From contig NC_088943.1 in NCBI RefSeq assembly GCF_033473495.1, forward strand, positions 2,398,001-2,462,000: a stretch of DNA of 64,000 nucleotides. Direction: 5' to 3'. The DNA comes from Cercospora beticola. Its lineage: Eukaryota > Ascomycota > Dothideomycetes > Mycosphaerellales > Mycosphaerellaceae. The translations under genes were made by a program, and so were the position numbers. This document shows positions 42,970 to 54,710 of the stretch, in pieces. Below the pieces are notes generated by a model, which saw only the letters and a program-made list of their open reading frames with translations, was not told where the DNA came from and did not search any database. Positions within the stretch are counted from its first letter, which is position 1; the number at the start of each line of letters is the position of its first letter.

Positions 42970-44936
42970 TCACGCCACGACACTTCGGGACCTTTCTTTC
43001 TGTCCGCTACGCTCAGTCAAAGTCTGAGTCTTCTTGAACTTCCAAGCTGGAACCTTGCGTTCGTACAGCTCGTCCAACTCCCAATATGTTCGTCCTTGGG
43101 TCTGCACAAATCGTTAGCACAAGCATACGAGCGATGAAAGAGCATGCAGATGCATACCTCTGGATAGTACATCCACAGCAAAAGCGTTGTCGGGACCAGC
43201 AGACCTGCCCAAACGTAGATCGCTTTCACTCCGAGATTGGCATAATCGGGGCTGATCATATACGAAATCGTCCATTGAAACACGACGCTTGTGGACGCGT
43301 CAGCTATCATCATAGTAATCAACGGTGAAGTGAACTCACAAGCCAGCACCGTAGCAGCCCAAGTTGAATGAAGTGGTCTGCGCCCGCAGACGCGGAGTGG
43401 AAGTTTCGCCAGATGCCACGAAGCCGATGGGACCTGCAGACGCGCCATAGCACAGGACCCAAATCAGCAGGCATGCGAGGCCAGCTTTCTTCGCGCCTCC
43501 GGATGGGAAGAATCCTGTTGTAGCCAGGCCGACGTTGAACAAGCACATCAAGAAGCAGCCACCAACGAGAAGAGGCCGACGACCGATGTACTCGCAGGCG
43601 ATCAGTGAGCAAAAGATCGATACGATGAGAAGGACGAAGGTGATGATGGTGACCATAAACGGGTCTTCCATACCAGCAACCTTGAAGAAGTACTAGACAC
43701 CACAAGTCAGCATCGGGTACATGTTTGAGTGACAATGCCTAGACTTACGGTGGAATAGCTGAAGACAATGGGAGCACCGGCTGACCACTGACTGCAGATG
43801 CCAACAGCTCCAGCTAGTGTTCGGCGCCAGTTTGTGCCCTGGAAGATCTCCAGGAAGGAAGCATGTTTAGAAGCATTGCTGAACTCTTTCTCGGCCTCAA
43901 TGCCGTGCTCAATGACACGATATTCGTGTTCGACATCGTATCCTGGGGCGTTGCCATAAAGCTGGAGCATGGACCGTTTCGCAAGCTCCATGTTGCCTTT
44001 GCGTGCATAGTAGATGTGGGACTCCGGAACCCACCAGATCATCAGGATGAGTATCTAGCAGTGTCTTGTCAGTATAGTCATCGTGGTCGCGACAAATCGA
44101 TGCAACTTACACCAGTGAAGATGAATTCGGTAGCAACCAATGGTCTCCATTCGTTTGGCCGGTGAACCTGAACCAATTGCGAAGCAATAGCACAGATAAG
44201 CTGACCAAAAGCGAGCATAAGCTGGTAAGCTCCGATCATGAAGCCACGAATCTGGAAAGGAGCCAATTCGGAGATATAGGTGATCAAGATGGACTGGGCC
44301 AGACCAACACCAAGACGGACCAAAACAGCAGCGCCCAACCAGTGTCTCCAGTTCGAAGATGCAATCTCAGCCACTGATCCGGCGAGGAGTATCGCGATAG
44401 CACCCATCATTGCTTTCCTGGTAGCTGTCAACATCGAGATGATTGAGTTGACAGACAAAGTATGCATACTTGCGGCCGAACTTGTCCGCGAAATATCCAC
44501 CGGCAAACATTCCCGCCATCTTTGACATCTCTGCAAAGCCTTGCCAGAAGGATACAATCCGGCCGCTGACTGCCGGCTCGCCGTCGATCACCGTGTCTGC
44601 CATTTGATTGACAAAGGCTGGCAGTGGAATGATGTTGCCGGGAACCTGTTGTTGGAACTACTCTGTTTGTCAGACTCGTGTGATTTCTGAAATTGATGGA
44701 TATCATCAAACTTACGCCATCATTCAGCGCTGCCCAGTTAAGGATCATGCAGAAGAGCATGGCCTTCCAGAAGACTTTTGCTGCTTGCCATCTTCCAAGT
44801 GCTGCCGCGTGTAAGCATCTGGTCGACCCGAGACCGAAGAGTAATGCGTACAGGTGAATTTGGTCTCCAATGGTTCTGAGGAGCTGGCATCGCCGGAGAC
44901 CTCGATCTGGTATTGATCGCCTTTGAGATCGCTCAT
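42970..44936 (-). CDS. MFS sugar-type transporter (528 aa)
   Basis: Eight exons on the minus strand: 44936-44852, 44801-44716, 44657-44470, 44417-44111, 44054-43749, 43692-43340, 43287-43158 and 43101-42970; all joins keep frame. The order of hydrophobic segments and the motifs fit the maltose/alpha-glucoside branch of fungal sugar porters: FAGGYFADKFGRK (loop 2-3), YISELAPFQIRGFMIGAYQL (the PESPR-like region), VPESHIYYARKGNMELAK, and the late GPIGFVASGETSTPRLRAQT. The C-terminal TQGRTYWELDELYERKV is diagnostic of this family (usually TKGRTYxELDxLF). Plasma membrane, H+ symport likely. Substrate unresolved. Confidence 0.92.
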
Positions 44937-45523
44937 GGCTGAGAAGGAATCGTGTTGCCACGTGGGAGTCGCGAGCTAGATTGTGGGGAAACGATGGAGA
45001 AACGTGGAGAAGCTTGGTCAACCCCAGGTACTTATCCCATGTTCAGACATGGAGAGTTCTGTCCATCTGCTCAAGCGTGAGTCCAGAGTGTGGCGCTTAC
45101 ATCGGTCGACTGATGTCCGAAAGTTTGACCAGCCAAGATCCAGGTACACGAACGCCACGTCCGGAATGCAACCCTCCGACGGCATTCGTGGTTAGTTCAA
45201 GGGTGCACTCTTCAAACTTTGGATGTGTGGATGAGTTGCTCCCAAGACCTTTGTGTGACTTTGCATTGTCTCCGGCTGGGTAAATTGGGCCGAACGATAG
45301 GTCTGGTAGCTCATAGCTAAGCACATAGCTCTTGGTCATTCCGTTTGGTAAACCCGAATACAGAACGCTCCAGATCAAGATATGTCGATCTGTCTTGGGA
45401 AGGAGTACTTCATTCAACCAAATCTTCCATTGTGACATCTATCCGTGCGTAAAAGTTCGACACACTCTGACAGGCGTCCTAGTGTACAAATCTCGTCATC
45501 ATCCACAGTCGCAGGCTCTCAAA
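44937..45523. other. Intergenic region
   Basis: This separates the transporter start from the 3' end of the DUF300 gene. No coding frame with a recognisable product. Confidence 0.6.
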
Positions 45524-47054
45524 TCACGGCCACCTCTGCCGGGAGAGCACAAGTGCTTCGGACAGGTTCGTTGTCACGCCTCGAGCATTGTTCTCCTCCC
45601 CATGTGTCGTCTGACCATGACTTCGCTTGCTCTCTCCATGAGCAAAACGACCACACATGGCCTGCTTCACTGCTATCCAGATGTCTTTGAAATTTAAGAC
45701 GTCCAGTGCGGCTTGCTTCCAGTTGAGTGTGATCTGTTGTGGCTCATCGGACATGTACAAGATGGCTTCCTGATCGTCGGTGACATAGGCGGGTTGACTG
45801 AGTTGAGATTCCTCGCCAACGAGGTGCTTCTTGGATTCGTTGTTATGGGCCTTGAACACTTTGTAGGGATAGGCGTAGAGGTGCATAATAGAGACAAGGG
45901 CCATCTCAAAGCAGAGAACTGTATTCGGAATCCCAACGGCCACAGAAGGATATGATATACTGTCTGTAGGGCTCATCGCTCTATCGTACTTCGTCAAATG
46001 GCTGAACAGAAACTGTGCTTGTTAGCCTGGTGCTTTGAGAGACGTATGATGTGCCTGATAACTCACACTTTGCACGTAAAAGAGAAACACCACCAGTTTG
46101 ATGGCCATGAATTTTAAGAGCGGACCATGAGCGGACAACTCCAATTCAGTCTGCTTGTAAAAGTTCAGCAAGGTCCACATGGCGGTCACAAGAGAGATGA
46201 TCTCGACGACGAAGATCTAGAGCGAACAGCGATGTCAGCGAACGACCACACTCCGTTTGGAGATGCTCTGTAGCGTACCGAGCTTCTGGCGTGTTTGAAG
46301 CTCATAGAATGCTTGCAGTAAACATCGAAAGCCTCTGTGATGATCTTTGCAATAGCTCCCAGGAATTTGACGACGCAGAATTGTAGCACGCAGGTCGAAA
46401 TTCTCTGCAAAAGTCGACTGTCAGCTATTTCAACAGAGAAATGAAGCACTCGCGATTGATAGTGAACATACATTGAACCATGTTGAGCCGCTCGTCATCG
46501 ATTTCCTGCGCAATACGAATCTTCTGAAAGGCCCGACTGGTGGAAGCCATTCACGTGGCTCGAGTAGGGCAAAGGCGCGTCGTACCACGTCCAAGTCCTG
46601 ATCCATATACCGACACAAGAGCAAGAAGAAAGATGCGATCACCAGTGATTCGTAGAACTCGTAAATGACAGCAAGGTAAACGCTTGGCTTGTAGAACGGC
46701 ACACTAAGAAGGCAGCAAATGGAGTAGACCGGAACCATGAACACAATGCGAATGGTACTGCAAATTGCCATCAGTACCTGTTATTCTGGCTCAGCTCAAT
46801 ATTAAGCATTGCTGCGCTGCTTACAGTCTTTGTAACTTTGGTTGCGTGTAGTGAGTGATGTGTTGGTAGATCAGATACGCTGACGCTGTGCATGCCACGA
46901 GTGCGCAGACCCCAGCTATTAAGATCAGAAGATCATGGGCCGTGAAATTTTTGAACAGAGGCGTTTCATGAACTACTGGTCTTTCAGTCGATATCTACCG
47001 CGTGGAGAACATAATCTTACCTCCAACATCGAGTGGGTTATCGCATCGTGCCAT
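45524..47054 (-). CDS. Ost-alpha/TMEM184 (DUF300) seven-helix membrane protein (410 aa)
   Basis: Six exons: 47054-47021, 46972-46825, 46757-46472, 46404-46279, 46216-46067 and 46012-45524. Joining gives the family order: extracellular start, TM1 LLILIAGVCALVACTASAYL, then HYTQPKLQRLTIRIVFMVPV, YEFYESLVIASFFLLLCRY, a short cytosolic loop, LKFMAIKLVVFLFYVQS and ALVSIMHLYAYPYKVF, followed by a hydrophilic cytoplasmic tail of over 100 residues. The (Q)P.QRxIxRI..MVPVY and YE.Y.S motifs are typical of this family, which includes organic solute transporter alpha and vacuolar/endosomal fungal proteins. Function in fungi is poorly known. No lesions. Confidence 0.88.
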
Positions 47055-48715
47055 GGTGTACGCTCAGGGAGATCTTTGCAGTGAGCAACGAACGATCAAG
47101 ACACTCGTTATGATTTAAAAGACTCGCATGCCCTGTCACTGCAAGATTTCTAAGGCTTCGACTCAGCCCAGCATCCGCCCCCAGTTTCTTGGCATTGTGT
47201 AGGCATACGGCCGGTATGCAACGTCACTGCCCAGTCAGAATGCATGATCTTTGCTGCGGTGCTGAACTCTTCGGTCGTAAATAGTGCCGGACAGGGAAAG
47301 ACGCTCGAGGCATAGATCTCAGAGAGCGACGGAGCAGCAGGATCCGCCCATCTCCTTGTTCAGTTCCTGCCAATGCATAAGTCTTGGCATGGGAGAGTCA
47401 TCCTATCTTGACTAACATCGGTGTTGTCGGCGGGGCGCAGGGAGTTCTAGAAAGTATAACGGAGGTCAAGACACTTGCAAATGCCGATGTCTCAGGGCAT
47501 ACGGGCCCTCTGGCTTTCCGATGTTGCTGCTTACTTATTGTACCAGTGGGCACAACACAGAGAGTGAAGGTCAAGGAATGTCCCGGAGCTGAGCGCATGT
47601 ACCAGGCGCACCTGCGGCCCACGGATTCTCGTTGAGAGCATATGAGGTGGGCTTCTTGGACACGTCTAGTCGATCGAGGGCTTCACTTGACACTTGAGAT
47701 TCCACTACGCGCTGCCATTGGCACTGACATGTAGCTTTTGCGCTTCTTCTTCCTTAAAATCTCTGCGAGAGCTCTCAGTAATGAGCGAGAAGCTCCGATC
47801 AAATAGATTGCAGACAAGACAGCCAAATTGCCAACAGTTGTTGTCACAGCATTTCTTGCCGGGCTCATAGTAATCTGCTTCAGGCTTCGAACGGGCAAAG
47901 TGGAGGTTCTTCCTGTAGAGCCTCCACGCTGGTACCATTTTCGCTGCTTCAAGTACCCCAATTCCCGGACATCGGCTCAAGACATCTTTTCGAGATCAGA
48001 CAGCGATACGGAGACAGGCCGTACGGGCTCCTCACTGAATAGGGCGAGGCTGCCTCAGTGACTGCAGTCGCCATGGTCAGTCCAGAGCTGAACTCTGGCC
48101 CGGAAGAATGCAACACCTTCCGTTTCTTGTGCATGCGAGATGATCCCAAGACCGCGAACAAAGCGCATCTGGTCTCTACTAGTCCCGATCACCTCATCTT
48201 TGGCTACATCGTCCCCGCATGTCCTGGTATCCTTCCCGCGGCGAATGGAGACAAAAGCGCGTTATGTCGTCTGTTGCTCAAGTACGACTGGGCACTGGCG
48301 GATGGGACGAGTCTGGCTCCGGTGCTCACCGTAGAAGTGATAACAACTCTCGATCGCTCGAACAAGCTGCTGTGTCGTCGTTGGAAGGAGGAAACGACCT
48401 GAATTCTTTGCTTGTCTCATCACAAGACTGATTTGAATTAGTCTGTGTAGACCGTGATAGAACAGGACTGTAGTAGACCCCTCCGAGGCTTTGATTGATA
48501 GTCAGCTGCGTTGTTAGTATCGGAAAGATCGTTGCCAGGGGATGAACTTAGAAGTTTCATCTAGCCAGAACGGTGCTAGCGTCGTAATACCCGGTAGGGT
48601 TTATCTCGACACGTGATCGGACTACTGTCATCCGAGTAAACACCTCTCCTTCGCACATAGTCAGCCGAAGTCGTACACCGCGCAAGCATCACAATGCGGA
48701 ATAGCCACCGCCGAA
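47055..48715. other. Intergenic region
   Basis: No recognised gene. A plus-strand frame near 47828-48061 has a hydrophobic start and polar tail but lacks an ATG and splice support. The region contains the promoters of two divergent genes. Confidence 0.5.
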
Positions 48716-50785
48716 ATGCCAGCCCAGCGCGGCGTGCGTCGAGGCCTGGCTGACAAGGCTTGCAATGAATGCCAAAGGAGAAAGACGAAATGCATTCCCT
48801 GCGCAGACAGTCCCCAATGCGCATTTTGCAAACGAGCCGGGAAGACCTGCATCTTCGAGGAGCCGCAGCAACGGACGCCTCTCACGCGGCAGAATCTTGA
48901 CCAAGCAGAAGCACGATGTCGAGAGCTGGAGCAGCTGTTGTATCAGCGTGAGGGCGAGAGTTTGGCTGCCACGGCGATGGAGAGTGAAACTCAGCAGGAA
49001 ACGACCCAGGTACGGCCACGTGCGCCTCATGCTCGGGAAGGGACAGCAGACTACGAGTGGAATGAAGCCTCAGATCCTGAGCAGAGTAATCAGTCATCTG
49101 ATAGCGATCACGCAAGAGATGGCATGGCCGCGCTGACCAGTAAACATTCCGGTTCTGGCTATCTGGGAAAGAGCTCGGGTCATGAACTTCTCCAGTCTGT
49201 GTCATCCTTTCTACCGCCTTCAAGTTCTACCGGGCGTCGAAACACACGAACTCTGCCAGAAACGCCCATCTCAAACGTGGGACCTTCCCACGAGCTCTCG
49301 AGCATCACCTCAAACACCATGTCCGCGACCTTCATTCAAGAGCAGCTCATTTCGGCGTACTTCACTATGTACAATGCCTACTATCCTATCCTCCAGGAAC
49401 GCTCGTTCCGCGAGCAATGTGCCAGGAGGAAGTCGTTGCCTCGGGCCTCGTCGTGGCACATTACCTACTATGCGGTATTGGCCATGGGCGAATGGGTGTC
49501 TGGGAGTGGTGCCGAAGACCAGCCTTCGCTATACTTCGAAGCAGCACGGTCATTACTGAAACCCGAAGTGCTTGAATCGGGCTCTCTGAACAACGTGCAG
49601 GCATTTTTGATACTCGGAAACTATCTGCAGAAGACTGATCGTCCCAACACAGGTTACAATTATCTCGGTATAGCTCTGAGGTTAGCCATGGGCTTAGGCC
49701 TGCATCATGAACTCCCCGACATGTCCAATGCCAGCCCTTTCAAGAGACACCGTCGTCGGATACTGTTCTGGGTCCTGTATTGCTTTGATAGCTGGTTCAA
49801 TATCACGACCGGCAGGCCTTCACTCCTCTCGGACGCCAGTTTCGACGTTCGAATGCCACGGAACGTGGACGAAAGCTCTGTCGATGATCAGGGTATGGTC
49901 AATGAGACGCCGGGGCCGACAGTCTGTTCCGTGACCATCGCCCTTGCTCGCTTGACCAAGATTGCCAACAAGGTCTACAACGAATTAATTTGTGCAACTT
50001 CATGCTCTGATGTTGATCATCAGACTGTGGTAATGGAGCAAATGATCCAGAACTGGCAGGCTGCCCTACCAGTGTACATGAGCAGTCCGGATGTTCCTGC
50101 ATGGTTCCTTGGACCGCGGCAGACAGTAAGCTGGAAAGCAGCAAATTTGCGTGTGCTACTGCTCCTTGCAAGCCAGAGGCATCGCGTGGACACTTTTGAG
50201 AAGCTGGCCGTGGGATCAAGGTGCCAGTCTGTTGCTGCTTCGACTATCAACGATATCGCCTCATTCTGTGAGCAGCATGCAGATCAGCTACACAGCGGGC
50301 TAGCCTGGTACGCGGTCTACTTCATGCTGCAATCGATGCTCTCATTCACTTCACAATGCGTATATCGGCGAAGAATGGATCAAAATCTGCACGATCTGGA
50401 TACTCAGTACTGCGAGAACACTGCAACAGTGGCAGTAAGCTGTATCGAAGCGATGAGAGCGAAGAATGCAGCTGCCAATCGAGCCTACCGCATCGTGAGC
50501 CGTCTCCGAGATGTGGTCAGACAGACAAGTGGCATTGTGCCTATGGATGTGGTCGTTCAGGCTGGCATAGAGTCGCACGGAACGGCGCAGTTGCCCGTTG
50601 AGCATCTGGCGCATTCTGCTTACCTTGACCCTCAAGACCCGCCGACCGATCCCAGCATTTCGCTTGATTTCGACCAAGCGATTCCTAATCTTGTCCTCGC
50701 GGAATGGGGCAATGCTGCAGATTTGTCGTTACATTCTCTTTTTAACGGAATGGACGACTTTGAGCCTGCGAATATGTACAACTGA
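48716..50785 (+). CDS. Zn2Cys6 fungal transcription factor (689 aa)
   Basis: Intron-free regulator. Residues 16-45 hold the binuclear zinc cluster ACNECQRRKTKC...CAFCKRAGKTC with spacing C-x2-C-x6-C-x8-C-x2-C-x6-C. A short heptad-like segment (LDQAEARCRELEQLLYQ) follows, suited to dimerisation. After a disordered Ser/Asp-rich linker, residues about 200-480 form the fungal-specific middle homology domain, with signatures NVQAFLILGNYLQKTDRPNTG, LGIALRLAMGLGLH and RRRILFWVLYCFDSW. The C-terminal region is probably for activation. The neighbouring SDR, P450 remnant and truncated gene suggest it could be the regulator of a small, now eroded metabolic cluster (inference). Confidence 0.92.
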   Translation: MPAQRGVRRGLADKACNECQRRKTKCIPCADSPQCAFCKRAGKTCIFEEPQQRTPLTRQNLDQAEARCRELEQLLYQREGESLAATAMESETQQETTQVRPRAPHAREGTADYEWNEASDPEQSNQSSDSDHARDGMAALTSKHSGSGYLGKSSGHELLQSVSSFLPPSSSTGRRNTRTLPETPISNVGPSHELSSITSNTMSATFIQEQLISAYFTMYNAYYPILQERSFREQCARRKSLPRASSWHITYYAVLAMGEWVSGSGAEDQPSLYFEAARSLLKPEVLESGSLNNVQAFLILGNYLQKTDRPNTGYNYLGIALRLAMGLGLHHELPDMSNASPFKRHRRRILFWVLYCFDSWFNITTGRPSLLSDASFDVRMPRNVDESSVDDQGMVNETPGPTVCSVTIALARLTKIANKVYNELICATSCSDVDHQTVVMEQMIQNWQAALPVYMSSPDVPAWFLGPRQTVSWKAANLRVLLLLASQRHRVDTFEKLAVGSRCQSVAASTINDIASFCEQHADQLHSGLAWYAVYFMLQSMLSFTSQCVYRRRMDQNLHDLDTQYCENTATVAVSCIEAMRAKNAAANRAYRIVSRLRDVVRQTSGIVPMDVVVQAGIESHGTAQLPVEHLAHSAYLDPQDPPTDPSISLDFDQAIPNLVLAEWGNAADLSLHSLFNGMDDFEPANMYN

Positions 50786-51274
50786 TGAACGATGCGATTG
50801 ACGAGAGGCACAGGCGAAAGCTTTTCAACGATGCTTTGCGCGAAAGAAGAGACACCTGCTGGCGATGGCCAAGTACGATACGGTTTAAAATTTGCCACAG
50901 CCAAAGCCGCCATCACCTTGATGATATTGCGCCGGCATATTCTCCGCACCACGCTAGAACTCCGCTCGATATTTCGCGAACTATTCCACTTGGCCATGCC
51001 CTCAGCAACAGCCGACGCCGTTAACAAGGCAAGAACCTCGTCCACGGGGATGAGTGTGTAATGCGCCGGAGCATGGGCGACCGAGACCGTTTCAAGCTAG
51101 CAAGCAGCCACAGGGTTACACTCGCCCTGACCTAGCCTTCGGCCCACAGTCTTCCGATGCCCAGCAACAGATGTCAACGCAGACGCGGCCTCAGAACACT
51201 GCAGTGTCGCGACTCACAGCGTCTGTCGCACTGTTATATCTGCTTTTGCTGTCTAATCTCAACCAGCATTCACC
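50786..51274. other. Intergenic region
   Basis: Promoter side of the SDR gene. Short overlapping frames only. Confidence 0.6.
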
Positions 51275-52210
51275 ATGTCGATGACAATTGAGGAAGTCAC
51301 TGGCGCGGCGCCGCGTGCTCCAAAGCCAGTGCCCAATACGCCTGAAAGCGTTTTCGCACAGCTTCGGATGGATGGGAAGGTTGTTGCTATTACAGGTGGA
51401 GCAGATGGTATTGGTTTTGCTGTCGCAGAGGCTGTTGCAGAGGCCGGTGCCAATGTGGCTTTGTGGTACAACACCAACGATGCTGCTGTCGCGAGAAGGA
51501 AAGACCTTGAGCAGAAGTTTGGGATCAAGGCATTAGCCTATCAAGTTGAGGTTTCGGACCACGAGGCTGTGGAGAAAACAATCTCTCGAGTGGTGGCAGA
51601 TTTTGGCAAGCTCGATGTGTTCGTGGCGAACGCTGGCATGGCGATCTCCAAGGCGATTACTGAGCAGACTGTTGAAGAGTACAGGAAGCAGATGTCTGTG
51701 AATGGTGAGCGAAAGTCGGCATGATTCTTGTTGGTTCAGGCTGATTCATGACAGTCGATGGGGTGTTCTACTGCGCAAAGTATGCTGGAGCAGTGTTCAA
51801 GAGTCAAGGCTTTGGAAATCTGATCATTACATCGAGCATCTCGGCCCATATTGTCAACGTCCCAGTTGATCAGCCCGTAAGCCCACAACGACGCCTGTAT
51901 GCCAGTACCTGCAGACGCTGACAGTTCCAAGGTGTACAACGCGACCAAGGCTGCAATCAATCACCTTGGGAAAAGCCTGGCTCGAGAGTGGAGAGATTTT
52001 GCCCGTGTGAACATCGTGTCTCCAGGTTTCTTCAACACCAAGATGGGCGCTGCTCCCCGAGTTGTCAATGAAGCGACCCGCATGACTCCACTTGGCCGAC
52101 AAGGAGATGTGAAAGAGATCAAAGGACTGTACTTGTACTTGGCGAGTGATGCTTCTTCGTATCAGACCGGTAGCGATATAATAATTGACGGTGGCTACGT
52201 TCTTCCGTAG
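51275..52210 (+). CDS. Short-chain dehydrogenase/reductase (276 aa)
   Basis: Three exons: 51275-51704, 51755-51876 and 51932-52210. Cytosolic NAD(P)H-dependent oxidoreductase of the classical SDR type. The cofactor loop is TGGADGIGFAVAEAVAEAG, followed by VANAG, the catalytic serine in ITSSIS, and the YxxxK pair in VYNATKAAINHL, which exon 3 begins. PGFFNTKMG and the ending SDIIIDGGYVLP are typical. The N-terminal 30-residue extension and sequence resemble L-sorbose reductase/mannitol dehydrogenase-like fungal SDRs, so polyol or sugar reduction is a reasonable guess. Intact. Confidence 0.88.
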
Positions 52211-52224
52211 ATTTCTATGGACCG

Positions 52225-52500
52225 TGCGTCCGATAACGCAGGTAGCAAACTCAAAGAAGGCGTCGACCTACGTCTTAACTACTAGCAAGCTTTTTACTCG
52301 AGGCGCAACGTTTATCGCCTCTAGCTTGCGACTATATGCCTTATATACCTAAACGTCGAACCGCGTCCTCTAGTAGTATCTTCGCGTACGACTTAAGCTC
52401 GGGACGCCTAGATGTCCGTTACGAATATCGCCTCCTAGGACAACCTTATAACCTAGCTTTTCGTACTCGAAGCTTATCGCGATAGCCCGTTATGCCTTGG
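52225..52500. repeat. Short relic with a RIP-like base pattern
   Basis: About 270 bp rich in TA and CG but poor in CpA/TpG compared with flanking DNA. The right edge coincides with the open 5' end of the next gene. The signal is milder than in the large block at the end of the window. Boundaries are approximate. Confidence 0.55.
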
Positions 52501-52501
52501 A

Positions 52502-53861
52502 CAGGCAGTGGTCATCCTCCGCAAACTTCCTCGCGGACCTGAGTTCCACAACTTCCTCAGCAAAGAGACATTTGACAAACTCGAGTCACACATACTTGCC
52601 GCGCATAAGCGGACTACGAGCACGGCAGGGAAGCACAGAAGTCTTTCGCTCGGTCACTGGAAATTACCTCTTGCTGTGGACTGGGCACTTTTTGGAATCG
52701 TGTTCCTCACGAGCTATAGATTCTGCGACAATCTCCTCGATGCTCAAGCTGCTGGTCTTGAGTTGGCCTCGCTCTATGACCGTGTAGTAAGCATTCGCGA
52801 CGAACGAATTGCACGTGGAGCAAAGTCCGCTCGTAGCCACAAGCGACCCGTCCTCGAATGGACGCCGCGAGACGTCCAAGAAGCCTTGCGCCAACTTGTG
52901 GCCGAGAAGAACACAACTGAGTCAATAGCCAGCAGCCACACCGAGTCTCCGCTCCGGATGGAGTCTCCTCTCATATCCGAGACTTCGCTAGAGATCAAGG
53001 ACGAGCCAGGTCACGAGGACAGCAAGGCTGAAGATGCAGTGTCTCGCTTAAGCCTCAACCCAGAAGACGATCTGACCTACGTGATTGAACGAGTTGGATA
53101 TTTTGATGTAGCGTCTGCGCTACGAAGCTCGAGTATGACGCCACCAGAGCACTGTTCTCCAGAAGTACATCAGCTTTGGACCGATTTGGGAGGTCTCCCA
53201 AGGCTGCTGCCATCTTCGATGCTATTTCCCGGTACGTCGACGATCCCCGAGAGGGAGCTGTACGTTGAATGTATGCGCCTCGATGAGTTCCAATTACTGC
53301 GTGGTTCTGAGCAGGTGGTTGCCGATAGCGAAGAGGAGAAGAGGCGGTTACTTGAAGAGCTCGCGTACGACTACCGACACGAAGAGCCGGTCGCGGAGCA
53401 ATACAGTGCAGTGTTCAGGCTAGAAGAAGGATACACACTCTGCATCCCGCCTCTGCAAGACGACCTCATCGCCAAGGTAGATCATCACACTAGTGTGTCT
53501 CTTAGGAGCCATGGAGATCTTACTGACGTGCAATTTGGTGCGTATCGTAGTATAATAGACTACGGATTGACACTAACTGTGGCTAGATCGTAAGTCGTGC
53601 GTCCTGTTCTGGCCTGTTGGCAACACTCGCAGCATTATGTTCCTTTGGCCTTCGACCCAGTACAATCTCGAGAAAGTGCAAGAGCGCTCTGGCAAGGATG
53701 GCCGACTTCCATTCTGCTGCGAAGAACTCATGGGCGGCTTGGTAGCAGTCTTGCACACCACAGAAGCGCTTCGCATACGCCCTGGCACGATCTATACAAT
53801 CTTGACTGTATCGGGAGGCTTTACCATGTCACGATCCTACGTCGATGCACGCGGCGTCTAG
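52502..53861 (+). pseudogene. 5'-truncated gene of unknown family
   Basis: The frame is open from the RIP-like edge without an ATG at the natural start (the first codons read QAVVILRKLPRGPEF). Exon A runs to 53537 and exon B is 53587-53861, joined by a GTGCGT...CTAG intron with a CTAAC branch. The reading of at least 430 residues contains a conserved-looking start region, LESHILAAHKRTTSTAG, a WTPRDVQEALRQL helix, an acidic middle, and FWPVGNTRSIMFLWPSTQ near the end. I know no family. It could still be translated from an internal start, but the 5' part is missing, most likely lost to the adjacent element. Confidence 0.55.
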
Positions 53862-54710
53862 CCACACCAGGAAAAGACTCTCACTGAATCGCCTGGCTCG
53901 AGTTCGAGAACGACATGCTTGTAGCGATGAGCGCGCATTGAGGTGCTTGGTATTGCCAGCTCCACGGTGACTGGAACGCCCTGTGATGGCTGCGCAGCTC
54001 GAGAAACATTCTACGCGTATCTTCACCGTCACCGGCCTTCCTTGGTAGGGCGGTTTTGCGTGTACAATCGAATTTTCGGACGAGTCTTGCCAGATGCAAC
54101 ATAGAAAACTACAGTGGAAAGGCAAAGCAAGATGTGAGAAGAATATGGATTCCTGGATGCGGGTCATAGCCGATATTGGTTGACTTCAAGCCCGCATATG
54201 AACGAACAGTATTTGCTGGTTGCCGAGTGAAGCCTCGAGCATCACGCATGGCATCTTATCAGCCTCAGAGCGCTCGGCTTGCCAAATGTTATGTTGTAGT
54301 GCATACTGCGAGCAATAACTGTGATCTCAATGGATGAGCAACTGCATGCTCAACGCCCTTCCCAAGGCGTGGAAGCAGTATCTGACTCGCACGTTTCCTC
54401 TGAGCCCTCTGAACCCGATGCGACAATCGAATGAGTGATATGATCGACTTCAACAGGGCGCCCAGGGTATTGTCGCCAATGAAACAAAGCATCGGCTGTG
54501 AAAGGAATTCCCCTCCTCTGGGATATGCTCCATTGACTTTCTGCGATTCTTCCATGCACTTTGTCACGCATCCTGCCCTGTAGTTTGTCATCGAATCAAG
54601 TCACAAAGAAATTTCCGCTATTGTTCTCACTATCCTCTTCTGATCAGCAGCAACCAGTGCACAAGATGTAACACCCGTGGCTGCGAGTACAGTACGTCCC
54701 ACCGAATTTC
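53862..54710. other. Intergenic region between two convergent eroded genes
   Basis: No gene supported; it holds the 3' side of the truncated gene and of the P450 remnant. Confidence 0.6.

Noticed and set aside
47828..48061. 77-codon frame with a hydrophobic start
   Set aside because: No ATG and no splice support; the upstream frame is closed by a stop.
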